Part shown: positions 60,081 through 64,000 of the stretch, piece after piece | Layout of the letters: each line of letters starts with the position of its first letter | Numbering within the stretch: position 1 is the first letter of the stretch | Origin: SB11 sp035906255 | GTDB lineage: Bacteria > Bacteroidota > Bacteroidia > UBA8524 | DNA length: 64,000 bases | Reading direction: 5' to 3' | Assembly (NCBI GenBank): GCA_035906255.1 | Contig: JAMIFM010000020.1 | Coordinates: 62,001 to 126,000 of the forward strand | The notes under the pieces: model-generated | Database searches by the model: none | Told to the model about the DNA's origin: nothing | The model's input: only the letters and a program-made list of their open reading frames with translations | Translations under genes and position numbers: made by a program

Positions 60081-63000
60081 TTATTGACGCTTCAAGGTAA
60101 GTGTTCCACGATAAGTTTTATCACTTTGACCGCGCAACCTGTAGTTAATTACTACAAAGTACACACCGGGAGGGCAATCTGAGCCTGTGGCCATGTGTTT
60201 ACCATCCCACATTGCATCTTTCTTCTCAGCTTCAAACACTTTCTCTCCCCAACGGTTGTAGATACCTAATACATACGCTTCTTCATTTTCAATCCTTACG
60301 TCGAAGAAATCGTTTAGGGTGTTACCGTCACCGGGGGTAAAGATGTTTGGAGGATTGATACCCACTTTGTAATCATATACAAACTGGCAGTATGCAGTAT
60401 CTAAGCAGCCTTCTGGGCTTTCTACAGCAAGTAATACAGTATAGAAACCTTTGTTCTCACCATAATTGTAGTTAGCATTTGGATAATCAGGCATTGCATT
60501 ACCGTCTTCATATCCATCGCCTGTACCGAAATCCCACCAAATTTTAGCAGCATTACGAGACTGGTTGATAAACTTCATCACAGGTATGTTAGCTGTATCA
60601 CAAGCAAACTTAGCTTCAACATCACGTACAACAATTTTACGAACAGCCGAAGTAGGACAAGCAGGCTCGCCTACCGGAGGTGTATAAGTAGGTCTTAACT
60701 GTACATAATATGTTCCTGGAGAAGTATAACGCTTACCGGCTACATCTCCACCGTTTGCTTTAGTTTTCTTAATTGTATCCCCTATAATACCGGTTACCCA
60801 AACATAGTCAGAGTAAATGGTATCTGAACTGCTGGTAAAGGTTACTGAATCGTTTACACACACAATACTATCAGATACTGTGAATGCTGTTTTACGTGAA
60901 GGCAATACCCTTACTAAGAACTTGCGGTAGTTACCGTTAGTTTGGTTAGTATCAGGGAAAATTGCATTACAGTTACCTGCACCAAGCGGAGTTTGGTCTT
61001 CTTGGTAAAGGATAATTTCAAAAGTACCGGCAGTATCATAAGTGTGAGTTACGTCTTTACCTGTATTGTCGTTCAAGAATTTACCATCACCAAAGTACCA
61101 AATCCAGTTAGCGTTAGGGCTTGGGTTGATACTGGTGTTACGCAATTCTACTGTGAACGGACGGCAACCTACTGAATCAGCGGCAAACTCAAACCTTGGG
61201 CGAGGACCTTCTAACGAGATTGTACGTTTAATAGAATCTTTACATCCCAATCTGGTAGTTACCACCAAGGTTACATCAAAATCACCAAATGAGGTGTATA
61301 TTTTAGATGGATGCCTCAAGATAGAGATACTTTGGTTGTTTGGTTTGTTATCACCAAAGTTCCATTCCCAGCTGATAATATCATCACAGTTTACATTTTT
61401 TACCAAACGGCAAGGGTCAAGCATTAGTGACGTATCCACAAAGTCAACAGTAGGACGGCAGTTGGTTAGTTTCCTGTTATAAGTAAAGTTAGCTGAAACA
61501 CCTGTGATGGATACGTTCCTTGTCTCAACTTGCTTACAACCGATACTATCGCTCATTTCAAGTTTAACAGTGTAGATACCGGGTTCTGGGAAAGCACGTA
61601 GTGGGTTATCGGGTACTGAAGAGTTCCAACCTGAACCATCACCAAAGTCCCAACGCAATTTTTCATAATCAGCAGGGAATGGACGTGGACGTGGACGGTT
61701 AGAGCCATCTTTGTACACTAATGGATTATCCCAGAAATCATATCCATCCAAAATGTATGGATAAACGGGTATGTCATCTTCTAAATAATACCTAGCCGAG
61801 TCGAAGAATTGAATCTCTTTGTTACGGCAAACTATTGAGTCGTCAAGGTTCAAGTTGCTAAAGAAACCCAATACAGCAATGTGGCTTGCTTCAAAATATG
61901 GGTTATCGCAACAGGTTTTAACGCGTTTCATTGCACCATCCACTAATCGTTCTTCTGATTGACAAGTAATAAGTGCGTGCCTTACATCATAACGGCCGGG
62001 TGAGTTGATACGGATTTTCTTGATTACATCAGGAATAGAGTCCATCGGTGTAACCGAGATAGTTTGTTTAGTTATCCTATCCCAAACACGGGTAACCACA
62101 GAGTCTAACAATACAACGCTACCATCAGCTTTAAACTCATAACGCATTACATAAGAGTAGCAATAGTTAGATAATGAATCACACATATACCTGTGGAAGC
62201 TATCTACTAACGCACCTGACTCTAAGTAACCACCTGTAATAGGTGCTGCTGTATTGCTCCATGACCATGAATCAACACCCACGCTATCGCTGGCATATGT
62301 TGAATCGGTTAAACCACCAAGCAATGATATAGCAAGTTTGTTACGTTTTACATATATATCATTAGGAGAACACAACCTTTCGAAAGTGTACAAGCTATCA
62401 GGTTTGTTCAAACTGTAGAATTTGTAGTCAGGCTCTGCTTGGATATAACGGTATGCTTTGTGATACCATTTTTCGTCGATACAAGGCTGACCGGTTGTAG
62501 GGTCAATACCATTTTGAATACGCAAACCAACAGTTACCCAACCTGATTTATCAGCAATTTTTGAAGGGTAACCACCTTGAGCAGAATATTGCCAGTAAAT
62601 ACTTCCTACGTTAGGAGGTAAGCCCATAGTAGCCATTGGCCAAGGAGTAAACATACGGTCAACTACAGTACCTGTTTGTGGAATCCATTTGTCAAACACA
62701 TTAGGAGTATTATCTACCCTGTCAGCAGTTGAGTCAAGGTGAATCCAGAACATTTGACGGTCACAAGCAGGGCCTGTCCTGTCAAAGAAGAATTCTATAC
62801 CATATACGTTAGGGCTACCGTAGCAAGGATCTTTTTTCATACGCAAGCCGCTTGCATCAGGGCCTTGTAAAGCAAGGTTAACTGTAGCTTCTGATTGGCA
62901 GCTTGGGTCGTTATGAGTAGAAGTAAGTGTTTGAATATTGGGGTCGGGTTTACTTGTATCTTCCAAAATCAAACGAACTTGGTAGCAACGTTCTTGTCCG

Positions 63001-64000
63001 GGAGTGTACCAGTGCTTAGGTAATGAATCACGGTTAAAGTTACAGTTGTACCATTTACCGTTTGCATCATACGTCCATGCCGGAGCAGGTGAAGTAGGCC
63101 AGTGTAAGTTACCGTTTGCAGCACTCTTAGGATAAATAGGCCTTGAGTCAGTTGTACACTGAGGTGCCACAGCATCTGCAAAATCCCAAATACGTGTGGT
63201 ATGACTATTCTTAGAGAAGAACGCATCCCTATCACTCATATCAGTACCTTTTACAAGGTAGGTACCTTGCAAAATCAAAGTATCATTGTTAACTGCAACG
63301 GTATCACCATTAATATACACCTTACGTCCGGTTCTGGTAGTAAAGGTTCTTGGGGTTCCCAAAACAATAGTATCAAAGTCGATGTGTGCAGTAGTTAATG
63401 TAATGAACTGGAATATACCACCACCGCCAACTGTATAGTAAAAATCATTGAATGCTGAATCATCGTTCAAATAGTATGAAGAGATATTAGGGAAATATAC
63501 AGTATCAGTGATTTTACATTGGTAGCGTTGTGATGGAGGAATAACAGGAGCAGGTTTGGTTTCGATACCGGCCAAAGGACCTTTTACGTGAACACGGTAA
63601 ACGGTATCAAACTGGCAAGCAGGACCTTGAGTGAACAAAGTAAACCTTACATCAAAAGGACCTGTGCTTGAGAAGTTGTGAGTAGTTGTCCAGTTTTTGT
63701 TATCAAAGTTCAAAGGACCTGTTGGAGGGTCATCAAAGTTCCAAAGGAAAGAGGCTCCTTGGATTGCAGGGTGGCTAAACACAAATTGTTGTCCGGTAGC
63801 ACATTGAATATCACCGTTAGCTACGCTTACATCCAAAATAGGGGCCACGTTACAAGCAGCTTGTTTTTTAACAGTGTCTTTACAACCGTCTAATGCTTCA
63901 ATAATCAATTGGGCATTAAAACAACCATTTTTGGTATAAGTATGTACAAAACCTGTCCATCGGGTTTGGCTGCTATCAATAGTACCATCGCCAAAATCCC
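60081..64000 (-). CDS. Giant PKD-repeat adhesin with type B T9SS sorting domain (N-terminus outside window)
   Basis: The frame is open from the window edge to the stop at 60081, so at least 1306 residues are encoded; the in-frame TTG at 63908 is internal, since PKD-type coding (DFGDGT) continues upstream. It contains many PKD-like beta-sandwich repeats (FGDGSGWNSSVPDN, WEWNFGDNKPNN, WIWYFGDGKFLND, WWDFGTGDGYED) and Cys-rich linkers. The end (VGINPPNIFTPGDGNTLNDF, YNRWGEKVFEAEKK, YRGTLTLKRQ) is the gliding-motility C-terminal (type B sorting) domain used by T9SS. Such proteins are large surface adhesins, for example SprB-like. Confidence 0.9.
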   Translation of the reverse strand, partial: DFGDGTIDSSQTRWTGFVHTYTKNGCFNAQLIIEALDGCKDTVKKQAACNVAPILDVSVANGDIQCATGQQFVFSHPAIQGASFLWNFDDPPTGPLNFDNKNWTTTHNFSSTGPFDVRFTLFTQGPACQFDTVYRVHVKGPLAGIETKPAPVIPPSQRYQCKITDTVYFPNISSYYLNDDSAFNDFYYTVGGGGIFQFITLTTAHIDFDTIVLGTPRTFTTRTGRKVYINGDTVAVNNDTLILQGTYLVKGTDMSDRDAFFSKNSHTTRIWDFADAVAPQCTTDSRPIYPKSAANGNLHWPTSPAPAWTYDANGKWYNCNFNRDSLPKHWYTPGQERCYQVRLILEDTSKPDPNIQTLTSTHNDPSCQSEATVNLALQGPDASGLRMKKDPCYGSPNVYGIEFFFDRTGPACDRQMFWIHLDSTADRVDNTPNVFDKWIPQTGTVVDRMFTPWPMATMGLPPNVGSIYWQYSAQGGYPSKIADKSGWVTVGLRIQNGIDPTTGQPCIDEKWYHKAYRYIQAEPDYKFYSLNKPDSLYTFERLCSPNDIYVKRNKLAISLLGGLTDSTYASDSVGVDSWSWSNTAAPITGGYLESGALVDSFHRYMCDSLSNYCYSYVMRYEFKADGSVVLLDSVVTRVWDRITKQTISVTPMDSIPDVIKKIRINSPGRYDVRHALITCQSEERLVDGAMKRVKTCCDNPYFEASHIAVLGFFSNLNLDDSIVCRNKEIQFFDSARYYLEDDIPVYPYILDGYDFWDNPLVYKDGSNRPRPRPFPADYEKLRWDFGDGSGWNSSVPDNPLRAFPEPGIYTVKLEMSDSIGCKQVETRNVSITGVSANFTYNRKLTNCRPTVDFVDTSLMLDPCRLVKNVNCDDIISWEWNFGDNKPNNQSISILRHPSKIYTSFGDFDVTLVVTTRLGCKDSIKRTISLEGPRPRFEFAADSVGCRPFTVELRNTSINPSPNANWIWYFGDGKFLNDNTGKDVTHTYDTAGTFEIILYQEDQTPLGAGNCNAIFPDTNQTNGNYRKFLVRVLPSRKTAFTVSDSIVCVNDSVTFTSSSDTIYSDYVWVTGIIGDTIKKTKANGGDVAGKRYTSPGTYYVQLRPTYTPPVGEPACPTSAVRKIVVRDVEAKFACDTANIPVMKFINQSRNAAKIWWDFGTGDGYEDGNAMPDYPNANYNYGENKGFYTVLLAVESPEGCLDTAYCQFVYDYKVGINPPNIFTPGDGNTLNDFFDVRIENEEAYVLGIYNRWGEKVFEAEKKDAMWDGKHMATGSDCPPGVYFVVINYRLRGQSDKTYRGTLTLKRQ

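Noticed and set aside
1..64000. tRNA, rRNA, CRISPR arrays, riboswitches
   Set aside because: Reading both strands showed no TΨC-arm-like motif with cloverleaf context, no regularly spaced repeat-spacer array and no riboswitch core I could recognise. A covariance-model search would be needed to exclude weak cases.

Overview
The window comes from a member of the Bacteroidota, probably a Chitinophagia/Sphingobacteriia-like lineage rather than a gut Bacteroides. The evidence is a GldH-type gliding lipoprotein, two secreted proteins ending in type 9 secretion (T9SS) sorting domains, a LytS/LytTR regulator pair with a beta-propeller sensor, a TonB-dependent receptor, a caa3-like aerobic oxidase operon, TAnnTTTG promoter boxes close to several starts, and few recognisable Shine-Dalgarno sites. 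No tRNA, rRNA, CRISPR array, insertion sequence or integrase was seen.

Layout. 1-616: start of a secreted repeat protein cut by the window edge. 751-4417: response regulator and propeller histidine kinase. 4620-7766: ribulose-phosphate epimerase and a TonB-dependent receptor, followed by a repeat-rich convergent gap. 8183-13297: a four-gene operon (acyl carrier protein, two SGNH hydrolases, MBOAT acyltransferase) that looks like a surface acylation machine. 13496-16869: a ThDP 2-keto acid decarboxylase and an FAD amine oxidase, a plausible amino acid to keto acid to aldehyde route. 17253-18869: a DUF4139 (MuiA-like) protein. 18942-19895: a diheme cytochrome c. 20158-29532: an eleven-gene cytochrome oxidase operon with subunits I, II (fused to cytochrome c), two III-type subunits, IV, heme A synthase, heme O synthase, Sco, DUF420, a small CPMC protein and DUF983. 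29831-32866: a large TPR protein.

33182-41279 is a housekeeping block on the minus strand: folC, then upstream ExbB/ExbD/TonB-like genes with an HU-fold/SPOR protein, a Dps ferritin, gldH, ricT and holB. Two copies of a hairpin-rich interspersed repeat in opposite orientation lie at its ends, and a perfect 46-bp palindrome sits beside one copy. 41605-48831 runs on the plus strand: two paralogous membrane proteins, a glycosyltransferase, an AT-rich ATPase plus TOPRIM-like pair that looks like a defence module, a ComEC-like channel, an enoyl-CoA hydratase and a TatD nuclease. 48910-49557 is a GH25 lysozyme.

49714-60003 is the most unusual part. Three tandem phage tail-collar-domain proteins lie divergent from an operon encoding a NodU/CmcH-like carbamoyltransferase, a small HEAGH protein and two Fe(II)/2-oxoglutarate dioxygenases. 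Downstream of the collar genes come a signal-less Leu/Ile/Val-binding-like protein, a formyltransferase and a T9SS-secreted protein. There are no other phage genes, so this looks like a chromosomal system that makes and chemically modifies some product or surface structure. 60081-64000 is the 3' part of a giant PKD-repeat adhesin with a type B T9SS sorting domain.
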